Below are positions 1-7,168 of a stretch of DNA of 26,009 nucleotides, piece after piece. A program made the position numbers and the translations under genes. Source of the DNA: a virus. Positions within the stretch are counted from its first letter, which is position 1. Every line of letters begins with the position of its first letter. The DNA lies in IMG/VR virus record IMGVR_UViG_3300040856_003394, positions 1-26,009 of that record, one strand, 5' to 3'. The notes beneath the pieces are model-generated. The model was not told the origin of the DNA. It did no database searches and saw only the letters and a program-made list of their open reading frames with translations.

Positions 1-1
1 G

Positions 2-598
2 CGAATTCTAGAGTTTATGAGCAAGGGTCTGCCGTTTGAGCCTCTCGTAAATTTCTTGAAGAATCTTATGGAGAATCCCAGTATGCAGAGTCAACAGGAA
101 CTATATGATTTCTTGGAGCATGAACATCTGCCTATTACTGAGGATGGACATTTCCTTGCGTACAAGGCTGTGACATCGGGATTCAAGGATAAGTATCGTG
201 GAACTTTTGACAATAGGGTTGGTCAAGTCTGCACTATGCGTCGAGCAAAGGTAGACGATAATCGTAAGATGGGATGCTCACAGGGACTTCATGCTGGTGC
301 GTTGAACTATGTGGCATCATACGGAAGTGTTGAGGCTGGCGATAAGATTGTTATCGTTAAAATCAACCCTCAAGATGTTGTTAGTGTTCCTAGCGACTGT
401 AATTGCGAGAAACTTCGTACTTGCAGATATGAAGTAGTCGGTGAGTATCAAGGCGAATTGCTCAAGCCTCTTTACAAGAGCGAATTTGCTGAAGATGAAT
501 ACCATGATGATGAAGATGATAACATCTACGACCAGTATGATGAAGATTACTGGGATCAGTATGATGAAGATGACGAAGAAGAATATGACAATTATTGA
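2..598 (+). CDS. rIIB: RIIB-like protein, C-terminal part (cut by left edge)
   Basis: The reading frame is open to the left edge, so the ATG at 17 is probably internal and the gene is truncated by the window. T4 RIIB is about 312 residues; here about 199 remain. Counting from the ATG at 17, the family pattern is clear: a VNFL..L..NPS segment (11-22), LPITEDGHFLAYKAV (38-52), a GTFDN..G stretch (62-69), VDDNR (79-83) and CSQGLHAGALNYV (87-99). The last 40 residues or so are extremely rich in Asp, Glu and Tyr, which is not part of the core family. In T4, RIIA and RIIB are membrane-associated proteins that guard against exclusion by lambda Rex and affect lysis; whether that role holds here is unknown. 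Family assignment is firm; function is inferred. Confidence 0.82.
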   Translation, partial: RILEFMSKGLPFEPLVNFLKNLMENPSMQSQQELYDFLEHEHLPITEDGHFLAYKAVTSGFKDKYRGTFDNRVGQVCTMRRAKVDDNRKMGCSQGLHAGALNYVASYGSVEAGDKIVIVKINPQDVVSVPSDCNCEKLRTCRYEVVGEYQGELLKPLYKSEFAEDEYHDDEDDNIYDQYDEDYWDQYDEDDEEEYDNY

Positions 599-608
599 TT
601 CTGTGATT

Positions 609-657
609 GGATGGGTGAGCAACTTGGGCTATGGCGGTTCGATCCCGCCGCATCCTC
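609..657 (+). other. tRNA-like element without an anticodon arm
   Basis: The gap between the RIIB-like gene and the primase holds a compact tRNA-like fold. A perfect 5-bp T stem (633-637 with 645-649) encloses a canonical T loop, TTCGATC (638-644). A D-arm-like hairpin has a 3-bp stem (618-620 with 628-630) and a 7-base loop ending in GG. A 5-bp acceptor-like stem pairs 609-613 with 651-655. There is no anticodon arm and no CCA end, so it cannot act as a normal tRNA. It may be a decayed tRNA, a fragment captured from a host tRNA, or a structured leader or processing signal. The rest of the gap up to 724 shows only the primase ribosome-binding site. Confidence 0.4.
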
Positions 658-724
658 TTGAGCCGCAAATGATGGTGGCGTTCACTGTCCCGGTTCTTTG
701 GTTGATTTGATAGGAATTTGAATT

Positions 725-1903
725 ATGACTACTTTTAGTAATGATCTTGGTTTTAACCCTTTTGATAAAAGTAATGATGGGTTTTGTGAAGTAATGGACG
801 GGAAATTTCTTGCCTCATTCGGTCAGCAACACATCTTTTGCTACAACGGAAGTCCACGCAAAAAGATTAGCAGTATGAAGCATACGCAAAATATCCAAGA
901 AGTTTATGAAGCAAATAAAAACGCTGGTTCTGATGCTTACTTCTATATCAACGGTGGGCGTAAGCAGTATGCGATTGATAAAATCGCCGCCTGTTTCTGC
1001 GACATGGATGCTGGGCGTGATGATGAAGGTAAGTATTTTAAGCCTAGTGTAGTAATGAAGCACAAGGAACGCTTCCTACAAAAGATCAATGAATTTCCTG
1101 TGCCTCCTAGTTGGGTTGTAGATACTCGCAACGGCTATCAGTGTTATTGGATTTTAAGGGCTAGTGATCGTCAAGTGAGTAAAACAACATGGAAAGGTGT
1201 GCAAAAAAAGTTAGCTAATCATTTTGGCGGAGATCCTCTTGCTATTAAGATTAATCAGATTTTCCGAGTGCCTTATACTTGGTGGCGTAAAGGCTGGGAA
1301 GGTAAGGCTCCTTACTTTACCAGCATACTCAAGGGTAGCACGGGTAACACTGTGGCATTTAATGATCTTAAGAATACCCTTGAAGGAACATCTGCCAATA
1401 TTGATTATAGAAAAATCAATAAGAGTAGTAATGCTTGGTTTGATGCTTGGAAGGTAGTCTCTGACGAGGCTGCTGCTAATGGTACTCCAGTAGAAAAAAT
1501 GAGTTATCAAGATCAAAGACAATTGCATCGTAAAGTTGCTGATATTGTTTTTCAAGCATCTCATGGTCAAGAATTACCAGTGTCTCATGATCATGCAATT
1601 ACTGATCACGCAAAAGCTGTGCTTAAAACAGTCAGTCAGGATAGTGTTGATGAGTTGGTAAATAAGTATGGGGATTACAGAACCACAGGTGAACCTCAAC
1701 AGGTAGTACCTGCTATGCCTACTCCAGACTCTCTACCAAGCGTTGATTTAAACGCTGACACTCAGCAGACGTTCCTTTTAAAGAAAACCGTAGAGTTCCT
1801 CAACCAAGTCTCTACACCGCTATGGTTTAGCAAGAATCACTTCCTAAGTCGAGCAGCTAGAGAACTGGCTGACGAGATAAGCGATAAGTTCTGTGTAGGT
1901 TGA
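725..1903 (+). CDS. RepB-type (AEP superfamily) DNA primase
   Basis: This 392-residue protein resembles the RepB/D5-N type primases of the archaeo-eukaryotic primase superfamily, which make primers for phage or plasmid replication. The first catalytic motif is seen as FCDMDAGRD at residues 91-99, with the two metal-binding acidic residues D93 and D95. A second element, RNGYQCYWIL (135-144), matches the strand that carries a His in classical AEPs; here a Gln occupies the place, as I recall for RepB-like members. A third element, GGDPLA (168-173) followed by FRVPYTWWRKG (180-190), matches the DPxx...R.P..xK region. The C-terminal 190 residues show no Walker motifs, so no helicase is fused. The start ATG is preceded by AGGAA at 711-715. 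It lies next to RIIB and recombination genes, which suits a replication role. Confidence 0.7.
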   Translation: MTTFSNDLGFNPFDKSNDGFCEVMDGKFLASFGQQHIFCYNGSPRKKISSMKHTQNIQEVYEANKNAGSDAYFYINGGRKQYAIDKIAACFCDMDAGRDDEGKYFKPSVVMKHKERFLQKINEFPVPPSWVVDTRNGYQCYWILRASDRQVSKTTWKGVQKKLANHFGGDPLAIKINQIFRVPYTWWRKGWEGKAPYFTSILKGSTGNTVAFNDLKNTLEGTSANIDYRKINKSSNAWFDAWKVVSDEAAANGTPVEKMSYQDQRQLHRKVADIVFQASHGQELPVSHDHAITDHAKAVLKTVSQDSVDELVNKYGDYRTTGEPQQVVPAMPTPDSLPSVDLNADTQQTFLLKKTVEFLNQVSTPLWFSKNHFLSRAARELADEISDKFCVG

Positions 1904-1928
1904 TTTTGAAGTGGCTGCGGGGTATAAT
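1900..1928 (+). promoter_or_regulatory. sigma70-type promoter
   Basis: TTGATT (1900-1905) and a perfect TATAAT (1923-1928) are separated by exactly 17 bases. The promoter lies at the primase stop codon and faces the gene starting at 1978, giving a leader of about 40 bases. It would be read by the host housekeeping RNA polymerase and could drive the 1978-7118 gene run. It is judged by consensus only. Confidence 0.6.
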
Positions 1929-1977
1929 GTTAGTAGTCCATTATGCCTCGTAGTCCTTCATTTTTCTGGAGCAAATT

Positions 1978-2391
1978 ATGTATCAAGAACCAGAACATAA
2001 TGATTATGACGACGATGAATATAACTATTATCCAGAATACAACGATTATGGGTATCCAAAACAATTCAAGTTTGATTGGTCTGCATGGGAAAAATGGCTA
2101 TCAAAAACCATTAAGGAAATCACAGAAGAAGATAATAACGTGTGGATATTTGGACATCCACTAAAACCATCTAAAAAGTCCACATCTGATAACACACCAT
2201 CCAAAGGGGCATTTAGTGATCAATATTTTATGTATCTTGGCAAAAACCATTACGATGAAACACTATGGAAAGCTAAGTATTTTATTGCCTCTAGCTTTGA
2301 TCAGCAATATAAAAATTATCTAGCTGCTAATGCTGCTCATATATTGAGACAGCCTACCTACTACAAAAATTTATTCGACAATCTCAATTAG
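1978..2391 (+). CDS. hypothetical protein, acidic and Tyr-rich N-terminus
   Basis: I do not recognise this 137-residue protein. The ATG at 1978 is preceded by GGAG (1967-1970 region) at good spacing, so it is preferred to an overlapping frame starting at 1943. The first 40 residues are dominated by Asp, Glu, Tyr and Asn (for example YDDDEYNYY), much like the acidic tail of the RIIB-like protein. The remainder has scattered aromatic residues and a C-terminal part with Ala-rich helix-like sequence. No signal peptide, membrane segment or metal site is seen. It is the first gene after the promoter at 1900-1928. Confidence 0.6.
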   Translation: MYQEPEHNDYDDDEYNYYPEYNDYGYPKQFKFDWSAWEKWLSKTIKEITEEDNNVWIFGHPLKPSKKSTSDNTPSKGAFSDQYFMYLGKNHYDETLWKAKYFIASSFDQQYKNYLAANAAHILRQPTYYKNLFDNLN

Positions 2392-2399
2392 GTGAAATT

Positions 2400-2825
2400 A
2401 TGGAATACGATGAAGATGATGACGGTTGGCTGGAGGTGGTCAATATTGAAAAGCTGATTAATTTTAGCAGAAAGTTGATCTATTATAATTTTGATGAAGA
2501 GAACGCTGGGCTTGCAGATAAAGAGTTCTTAGATAAGGTGTCCAATATAGACTCTAGTAAAGATTCAGCAGAAATAGACTCTGTATTACCCTACAAGGAA
2601 TGTAAAAATATAATCACGCCCTTGCTCAAGAAAAAAATATCCAAAAAAACCGATAAAGTTAAATACCTAATAAAAGAGTCAGACTACGACGAAGTGCTGA
2701 TTCAATTTAATCAACGGATGGTTTCTAATATAATTCAGAATTTGGTCAAAAAAGGATATTTAGATACAGCATACGATAGCGAAAAGAACGATTTCGTTTT
2801 TTGGGTAAAAGAAAAACTTGGATAA
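2400..2825 (+). CDS. hypothetical protein, possible winged-helix C-terminus
   Basis: This is a 141-residue protein of unknown function. It follows the preceding gene by 8 bases and has GGTGA just upstream of its ATG. The N-terminus is acidic (EYDEDDDGW). The C-terminal 45 residues read like two helices followed by a beta wing: NQRMVSNIIQNLVKKGYLD, then a short acidic turn and FVFWVKE. That pattern is common in winged-helix DNA-binding domains but is too short to prove one. Its position just ahead of the RuvA-like and RuvB-like genes suggests a replication or recombination setting, which is inference only. Confidence 0.6.
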   Translation: MEYDEDDDGWLEVVNIEKLINFSRKLIYYNFDEENAGLADKEFLDKVSNIDSSKDSAEIDSVLPYKECKNIITPLLKKKISKKTDKVKYLIKESDYDEVLIQFNQRMVSNIIQNLVKKGYLDTAYDSEKNDFVFWVKEKLG

Positions 2826-2830
2826 CTCTT

Positions 2831-3202
2831 ATGAAAACTAAGCCTTCTGGCTGGGATATACATTTGCAGTATACCTGTAAATGTGGTAATCAATATTGGA
2901 TATCTACTAAAGAAAATATGACTGATGGTTTCAAAATTGTTTGTGCTTATTGTGATAATATCATTATCCCACAAAAAATAGCCAACATCAAAGTTCATTA
3001 TGAACAACCATCAAAGTCAAAAAAGTCAGACAAGAAGCCTGTCCCTAAGATGATTAATAGTGCTGCAATAACACTAGAGGATTTAGGTTTTGATAAAAAA
3101 GAAGCAATGGATCTTTGTCTAGATTTTTACAACAGATATCAGCCAAAAACAACGAGCGATTTGGTTAAGAAAATTATGTTTGATTATGGAGCAACAACAT
3201 GA
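2831..3202 (+). CDS. zinc-ribbon protein with RuvA domain III-like tail
   Basis: The ATG at 2831 gives 123 residues; an in-frame TTG at 2801 lies inside the previous gene and is less likely. Residues 16-41 form a zinc-ribbon pattern, CKC at 16-18 and CAYC at 38-41. A Lys/Ser/Pro linker (58-73) follows. Residues 78-118 match the compact three-helix third domain of RuvA by eye, with AAITLEDLGFDKKEAMD (78-94), then TTSDLVKKIMFD (107-118). In bacteria that domain binds RuvB and controls its ATPase. The stop codon overlaps the start of the RuvB-like gene (ATGA), implying coupled translation. There is no RuvA tetramer or HhH domain. I infer a RuvB partner or loader that uses a zinc ribbon instead of the RuvA DNA-binding core. 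Confidence 0.6.
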   Translation: MKTKPSGWDIHLQYTCKCGNQYWISTKENMTDGFKIVCAYCDNIIIPQKIANIKVHYEQPSKSKKSDKKPVPKMINSAAITLEDLGFDKKEAMDLCLDFYNRYQPKTTSDLVKKIMFDYGATT

Positions 3203-4095
3203 GTAAACGTCCTACTAGCTTTAGTGATATTATTGGACAAGAAGATGTTAAGCAAAGGCTGAAAATATCGGCTTTCGCACATAAAGCTAAAAAAACTACA
3301 ATGCCCCATGTTTTAATTGACGGGCCTCCCGGTCTTGGTAAAACAACGATTGCCGGGGCTATTGCTAATGAGCTAGGAGTAGATATTGATATCATCAACG
3401 CCGCTAACATTCGTTCGGTCAGGAATATACTCCCCTACTTAATGAAGCTACAGAGTAATTCTGTTTTATTCGTAGACGAGATACATAGACTACCCAAGGT
3501 CGTGGAAGAGTTTCTTTATCCAGTAATGGAAGATTTTAGGATGGAGATTACTATAGACAAAAATCCAGAAAGTATTGATCTACCAAGGTTCACAATGGTT
3601 GGAGCAACAACAAGCAGCGGCAGCTTGAGTCAGCCTTTCTATGATAGATTTATGATTAAAGAGCATTTGTCTTTTTATAAAGATGAAGAACTTGCAGACC
3701 TAGCTAAGAAAAATATATCAGTGAATGTATCAGATAGCGATCTATTGGAAATAGCAAAGCGTAGCAAAGGCACACCCAGAATATTAAATTCTAGGATTGA
3801 TTGGTATGAAAGCTACACCACATTTTATCCTGAAGAAAAAGATGTAGCCAAAATATTTGATATTCAAGGTATTGACACTAACGGATTCGACAAAAACGAC
3901 AGAAAGTATATCGGTGTATTAAATACTAATATAGGAAATCCACTAGGATTAAAAGCACTGTCTAATATGACAGGCATCTCTATGGAGACTATTGAAAATA
4001 ACATCGAACCGTATATGATAAGACAGGGATATGTCATCAGAACTCAGAAAGGAAGGATTCTAGGTAAAATAGACAGGAGTAAAATATGTCAGTAA
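3199..4095 (+). CDS. ruvB: RuvB-like Holliday junction branch-migration helicase
   Basis: At 298 residues this is a complete but slightly short RuvB (bacterial forms are about 330-350), missing the usual N-terminal extension and starting almost at the RP...IGQ motif. Walker A is GPPGLGKTT (42-50), Walker B is LFVDEIHRL (90-98), and sensor 1 is GATT (135-138). A DRF with the probable arginine finger R150 follows, and sensor 2 is GTPR (191-194). The C-terminal winged helix is conserved, with GFDKNDRKYI (229-238), GNPLGLKALS (246-255), EPYMIRQGYVIRT (270-282) and KGR (284-286). RuvB is a hexameric AAA+ motor that migrates Holliday junctions. It overlaps the RuvA-III-like gene upstream by 4 bases and the next gene by 10. 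No RuvC-like resolvase is visible in the window. Confidence 0.9.
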   Translation: MSKRPTSFSDIIGQEDVKQRLKISAFAHKAKKTTMPHVLIDGPPGLGKTTIAGAIANELGVDIDIINAANIRSVRNILPYLMKLQSNSVLFVDEIHRLPKVVEEFLYPVMEDFRMEITIDKNPESIDLPRFTMVGATTSSGSLSQPFYDRFMIKEHLSFYKDEELADLAKKNISVNVSDSDLLEIAKRSKGTPRILNSRIDWYESYTTFYPEEKDVAKIFDIQGIDTNGFDKNDRKYIGVLNTNIGNPLGLKALSNMTGISMETIENNIEPYMIRQGYVIRTQKGRILGKIDRSKICQ

Positions 4096-4316
4096 TCGAG
4101 AAAAAGAAAAGAAATAAAGAAATCTCCTATTTAGAACACAAAAAACTAATATCTAGTACTCTAAAAAAGACTGGATATGAAAACGTATTAAGGTATATGA
4201 TTGAGGAATTAGACAATATGGAAGAAGTTACAACAACACAAAGCGTTTGCTTGTTTCAGATATTGTCTGCTTTAGAAGAAGTGCTAGAGAAATATCCCAG
4301 GATAAAAAATGTCTGA
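4086..4316 (+). CDS. small helical hypothetical protein
   Basis: This gene encodes 76 residues with no recognised domain. The N-terminus is very basic (KKKRNK) and the rest looks alpha-helical, ending in an acidic amphipathic stretch (ILSALEEVLEKYP). It overlaps the end of the RuvB-like gene by 10 bases and the next gene by 8 bases, so it belongs to the same co-transcribed run. It could be a small accessory protein, but nothing in the sequence identifies a role. Confidence 0.6.
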   Translation: MSVIEKKKRNKEISYLEHKKLISSTLKKTGYENVLRYMIEELDNMEEVTTTQSVCLFQILSALEEVLEKYPRIKNV

Positions 4317-4587
4317 CGAAATTTATACGCCTCTCGCTAAAAAAGACAAACAACCAATAAGATATCAGTGTTTTCAGCCAGAAGTAAGAAACCAAATACT
4401 TTCTGTTGATATACCAGATGAAGTAAGAAAACATCTTAATGAACTTTATGATTTAATTTTTTATCAGATGCAGAGAATCTCAGAACAAGAATCACAAATG
4501 ATTGCTATCAAGCATAAATATGCATGGAAACATTATGATGAGGGTAAAAAATATGACAGCAAAACCAGAAAATATACAACAGACTAA
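4309..4587 (+). CDS. hypothetical protein
   Basis: This 92-residue protein is unknown to me. It is hydrophilic. It has a likely helical middle part (EVRKHLNELYDLIFYQMQRI) and a Lys/Tyr-rich C-terminus. It starts 8 bases before the end of the preceding gene. Its end overlaps the probable methyltransferase start by 35 bases. No metal, nucleotide or membrane motif is seen. Confidence 0.55.
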   Translation: MSDEIYTPLAKKDKQPIRYQCFQPEVRNQILSVDIPDEVRKHLNELYDLIFYQMQRISEQESQMIAIKHKYAWKHYDEGKKYDSKTRKYTTD

Positions 4588-5125
4588 AAGTGGTAGATTT
4601 TCACCCCGATGGAATCCGGGCGGTGGAGAAGGTATATCAGGAATCATCAATCTGGTTTCAGATATATACAATATCGACCAGCATTGCCACACATGGGTTG
4701 AAATAGGTACTTTATATGGAGAATCTAGCTTGCTAATAGCTTCTTTTCCTTTTGTGAAAAAACTACATTGCATAGATATGAGGATGAACCAAAATCTTGA
4801 TATGGTGAAGAAAAGATTAAAGCATCTGATGGGGGTAAAGCAAATCGAACTAATACATGATTCATCTACCAACGCTTCTAAAAAATTTAAGGAATCAGAA
4901 ATAGACGCAATATACATAGACGGAAACCATGAGTATCAAAGTGTTACGGAAGACCTATCTTACTGGTTTAGTAAGATTAAGTCTAATGGATTTATTTGCG
5001 GACATGATTATGGTCCAAGGTGGCCGGGCGTAATACAAGCAGTTGATGAGTTTTGTGCTAGTCACAATCAAAAGATTATCAAAAGATATTGTGATTCAAG
5101 TTGGATGATAAGGAAAAGTATATGA
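4553..5125 (+). CDS. class I SAM-dependent methyltransferase
   Basis: The protein has a Rossmann-type methyltransferase pattern of the Methyltransf_24 kind. The AdoMet-binding loop is VEIGTLYGES (49-58), the end of strand 2 is CIDM (73-76), and the region after strand 4 reads IYIDGNHEY (120-128). A GHDYG element (150-154) with downstream PGVIQAVDEF is typical of this group, which often sits near sugar or glycan genes. I chose the ATG at 4553 (190 residues) because GAGGGT lies just upstream; an in-frame ATG at 4502 would add 17 residues deeper in the preceding gene. The substrate is unknown; protein, nucleotide or glycan methylation are all possible. Confidence 0.72.
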   Translation: MTAKPENIQQTKSGRFSPRWNPGGGEGISGIINLVSDIYNIDQHCHTWVEIGTLYGESSLLIASFPFVKKLHCIDMRMNQNLDMVKKRLKHLMGVKQIELIHDSSTNASKKFKESEIDAIYIDGNHEYQSVTEDLSYWFSKIKSNGFICGHDYGPRWPGVIQAVDEFCASHNQKIIKRYCDSSWMIRKSI

Positions 5126-5382
5126 AATGGTCATTGGTTAAAAGCTGGGCAAAAGAAAATGGATATACCAGCTTTAGAGAAAAAACAGATAGAATTGACA
5201 ACCCTAACAATTATGATTATTATTGGGGCAGAGATGACGACCCGTCTGCTACTGGTCTAGCTATTAGTGTGAGCAAAGTTGCAACTGATATATACAATCA
5301 TATGACCAACAATAAATTCATTGAACATCAACAGCAATACCAGAAGGAAATAGACCATAATGAACTTACAGGTTCTTGGTGA
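5122..5382 (+). CDS. hypothetical protein
   Basis: The frame continues upstream to a TTG at 5101, but the ATG at 5122, which overlaps the methyltransferase stop in an ATGA and has AAGGAAAAG just ahead, is the better start. That gives 86 residues. The protein is hydrophilic and rich in Asp, Asn, Trp and Tyr (YDYYWGRDDDP is a notable stretch). No family is recognised. Tight coupling to its neighbours supports expression. Confidence 0.55.
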   Translation: MKWSLVKSWAKENGYTSFREKTDRIDNPNNYDYYWGRDDDPSATGLAISVSKVATDIYNHMTNNKFIEHQQQYQKEIDHNELTGSW

Positions 5383-5524
5383 TAAGATTAAAAAACAAAG
5401 CATTACCATGTCTACTATTGTGGGCAAAGCTATAGAAGCTGTTGTGGCTTACATAACAATATGGTTCTTTAAACCTTTGTGGGAAAAATTTATTAAGTGG
5501 TGGAAGAGGAAAAACAATGAGTAA
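5360..5524 (+). CDS. small one-helix membrane protein
   Basis: A 54-residue frame bridges what would otherwise be a 134-base gap. It starts with ATG at 5360, inside the end of the preceding gene, and stops at TAA 5522-5524, 8 bases into the next gene. AGAAGG lies upstream at slightly long spacing. The N-terminus is basic (KIKK). A hydrophobic helix spans residues 18-40 (roughly TIVGKAIEAVVAYITIWFF). The C-terminus is strongly basic and Trp-rich (FIKWWKRKN). The layout fits a small inner-membrane protein; holin-like or membrane-anchor roles are possible but unproven. Confidence 0.5.
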   Translation: MNLQVLGDKIKKQSITMSTIVGKAIEAVVAYITIWFFKPLWEKFIKWWKRKNNE

Positions 5525-6194
5525 TTATCTGAATATAGACATACCACCATTCTGGTCTTTTTTAGATACGGGATTTTTATACAATACAGAGCCAGATATT
5601 AATAATGAAAGAATACCTGTCGAGGTTTTTTCTTTTACTAGTATACCTCAAAGATGTGCTATGTTCAGTATAATGACCGAATATGGTAGTCAGCACGCTA
5701 GAGTGCCTATACAATATTTAAGGTCTGATGAAAATGGCGGCACAGATTATCCACTAGACTGGATAGAACTTTGGGACAGCATGAGTTACTATGCTTCCTG
5801 CAATATTAATGAGTATACAAAAAATAGAGCAGCGAATATAATGCTCAAAGATAAAACGCTACATAAAGCTAAATATCTATTTACAATAGACTGGTGTTTT
5901 GGGCCACAATATAAATCTGGTTACGGCGAAATGTCAGCAGGTCATAAGTGTGGACATTTCTTTGAAGGAGAAGGTGGACAATATTTTATGCAGCCTAATA
6001 ATAGAGTGCTGTGGATGGATGGTGGTAGTTTTATCAGTAGAAAGTTTGATAAAAAACCAGACTGGAAAGTTTTCGATAAAGAATATAGCTGTGAACATAC
6101 TGGTAGCAGATGGGTGTCCGAGTCTAATGAAGAAATGTATTTTTACGAATTTGTAGAAAGAAAAGAGAATGAATCAAACAGTAAGACTAATTAG
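5517..6194 (+). CDS. hypothetical protein, aromatic-rich
   Basis: This 225-residue protein is not recognised. It is rich in Trp, Tyr and Phe and has a few Cys residues. There is a Gly-rich middle segment (SGYGEMSAGHKCGHFFEGEGG) with two His-Cys neighbours that might bind metal. There is no signal peptide or membrane segment. The start overlaps the small membrane-protein gene by 8 bases and the end overlaps thyX by 26 bases, so it sits in the same translationally coupled run. Confidence 0.6.
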   Translation: MSNYLNIDIPPFWSFLDTGFLYNTEPDINNERIPVEVFSFTSIPQRCAMFSIMTEYGSQHARVPIQYLRSDENGGTDYPLDWIELWDSMSYYASCNINEYTKNRAANIMLKDKTLHKAKYLFTIDWCFGPQYKSGYGEMSAGHKCGHFFEGEGGQYFMQPNNRVLWMDGGSFISRKFDKKPDWKVFDKEYSCEHTGSRWVSESNEEMYFYEFVERKENESNSKTN

Positions 6195-6831
6195 TGTTAC
6201 TCCAGATGCAGAAAAAAATATTGCCTATTGTGCTAGGGTGTCTAACCCAAACAATCAAGATAGCGACAATATAGCCGGCCTATTGAATTATTGTATTCAG
6301 CATAATCACTGGAGTATATTTGAAATGGCATTTATGACTCTAGAGATTAATACTACTAGAGGGTTAGCGGCACAAATATTACGACATAGAAGTTTCACCT
6401 TTCAAGAGTTCAGTCAACGATATGCGGACACCTCGTTTCTTGCTGAAGAAATACCAGTTTTTGAAATTCGTAGACAAGACACAAAAAATAGACAAAATAG
6501 TATTGACGATATAGAGCAAGAAAAAGTTATTAAGTATAATTCTCTGATTAGAGAGCATTTCGCTAAGGCCAAAGGTCTTTACGATCAGATGCTCAAGGAC
6601 GGAATAGCCAAGGAGTGCGCCCGGTTTATTTTACCACTCGCTACCCCTACTAGATTATATATGTCAGGCTCGCTGCGTTCGTGGATGCATTACATCGAAC
6701 TCAGAAGTGCCAACGGAACCCAAAAAGAACACATGGATATAGCCAATCGGTGTAAAGATATATTTAGAGAACAATTTCCTATTATATCAGAGGCACTCAA
6801 TTGGCAATGTGGCCATTCAGAAAAGAGTTAA
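6169..6831 (+). CDS. thyX: flavin-dependent thymidylate synthase ThyX
   Basis: ThyX makes dTMP from dUMP with methylene-tetrahydrofolate, FAD and NADPH. The 220-residue length is typical. The signature RHRxxSxnexSxRY region is present as RHRSFTFQEFSQRY (72-85). A second conserved region, SLRSWMHYIELRS, lies near residue 170 and contains the Arg and His residues that contact nucleotide and flavin in the family. The gene appears intact, with no intron. It overlaps the preceding gene by 26 bases and the HNH gene by 25. Phages encode ThyX to supply thymidine during replication; with the deoxyribosyltransferase-like and DeoC-like genes further on, it points to remodelling of deoxynucleoside pools. 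Confidence 0.93.
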   Translation: MNQTVRLISVTPDAEKNIAYCARVSNPNNQDSDNIAGLLNYCIQHNHWSIFEMAFMTLEINTTRGLAAQILRHRSFTFQEFSQRYADTSFLAEEIPVFEIRRQDTKNRQNSIDDIEQEKVIKYNSLIREHFAKAKGLYDQMLKDGIAKECARFILPLATPTRLYMSGSLRSWMHYIELRSANGTQKEHMDIANRCKDIFREQFPIISEALNWQCGHSEKS

Positions 6832-7118
6832 GATATGCTGTCAGGTCTAATCGGTGGCCAGCATTAAGAAAACAACATATAGAGAAACAGCCATGCTGTA
6901 TGGCTTGTGGGTCTTGTAAAAAGCCCGAAGTTCATCATATAGTCCCGGTACATCTAAATCCAGATTTAGAACTAGACCCGGAGAATCTAATCACACTCTG
7001 TGATAAATATTGCCATTTTATTTTTGGGCATTTAATGGATTATAAGAGCTGGAATGTAGATGTGGTGGATGATTCAGCTGAATATCTACAAAAAATTCAA
7101 AACAAGCCAAGGAAATAA
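6807..7118 (+). CDS. HNH endonuclease
   Basis: The ATG at 6807 gives 103 residues; a TTG two codons upstream is possible. The zinc-binding and catalytic pattern is complete. It has CMAC (31-34), EVHHIVPV with the catalytic HH at 43-44, DPENLITLC (57-65) carrying the Asn, and CHFIFGH (69-75) with the final His. This is a classic small HNH nuclease. Such proteins act either as homing endonucleases or, near terminase genes, in packaging. Here it overlaps the end of thyX. Thymidylate synthase genes are frequent homing targets, but thyX is unbroken. No terminase gene is next to it in this window. Confidence 0.85.
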   Translation: MWPFRKELRYAVRSNRWPALRKQHIEKQPCCMACGSCKKPEVHHIVPVHLNPDLELDPENLITLCDKYCHFIFGHLMDYKSWNVDVVDDSAEYLQKIQNKPRK

Positions 7119-7121
7119 AGT

Positions 7122-7134
7122 TCTGGTGTAAAAA
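7122..7134 (+). repeat. 13-base leader repeat, copy 1
   Basis: TCTGGTGTAAAAA occurs here and again at 20875-20887. Both copies lie in the few dozen bases after one gene run and before a likely structural gene. It could be a shared regulatory element or a chance match in AT-rich intergenic DNA. Confidence 0.35.
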
Positions 7135-7141
7135 ACACTAG
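7123..7141 (+). promoter_or_regulatory. leader hairpin upstream of first A gene
   Basis: A 7-bp stem (7123-7129 with 7135-7141, one G-T pair) closes a loop of five A. It is followed by TCAAAG (7142-7147) and CAATAGAG (7153-7160) directly ahead of the ATG at 7169. The same order (hairpin, TCAAAG, CAATAGAG, ATGGC) occurs before the paralogue at 12387. It may be a leader stability or translation element. There is no T-run, so it is not a terminator. Confidence 0.4.
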
Positions 7142-7168
7142 TCAAAGTCTACCAATAGAGAAAAAAAA

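Noticed and set aside
317-622. 101-codon - strand frame with many Ile, Phe and Val, resembling a membrane protein
   Set aside because: It is the mirror of the Asp/Glu/Tyr-rich tail of the RIIB-like gene; acidic GAT/GAA codons read as hydrophobic codons on the other strand.
609-657. A functional tRNA gene
   Set aside because: There is no anticodon arm, no room for one, and no CCA; upstream sequence offers no alternative 7-bp acceptor strand.
441-710. Alternative + strand frame at the end of the RIIB-like gene
   Set aside because: It is a Met/Thr/Lys-rich out-of-frame reading of the acidic repeat region and runs through the tRNA-like element.
7002-7009. GATAAATA late-promoter-like box
   Set aside because: It lies inside the conserved end of the HNH gene, with over 150 bases to the next start; it shows how easily this box arises by chance here.
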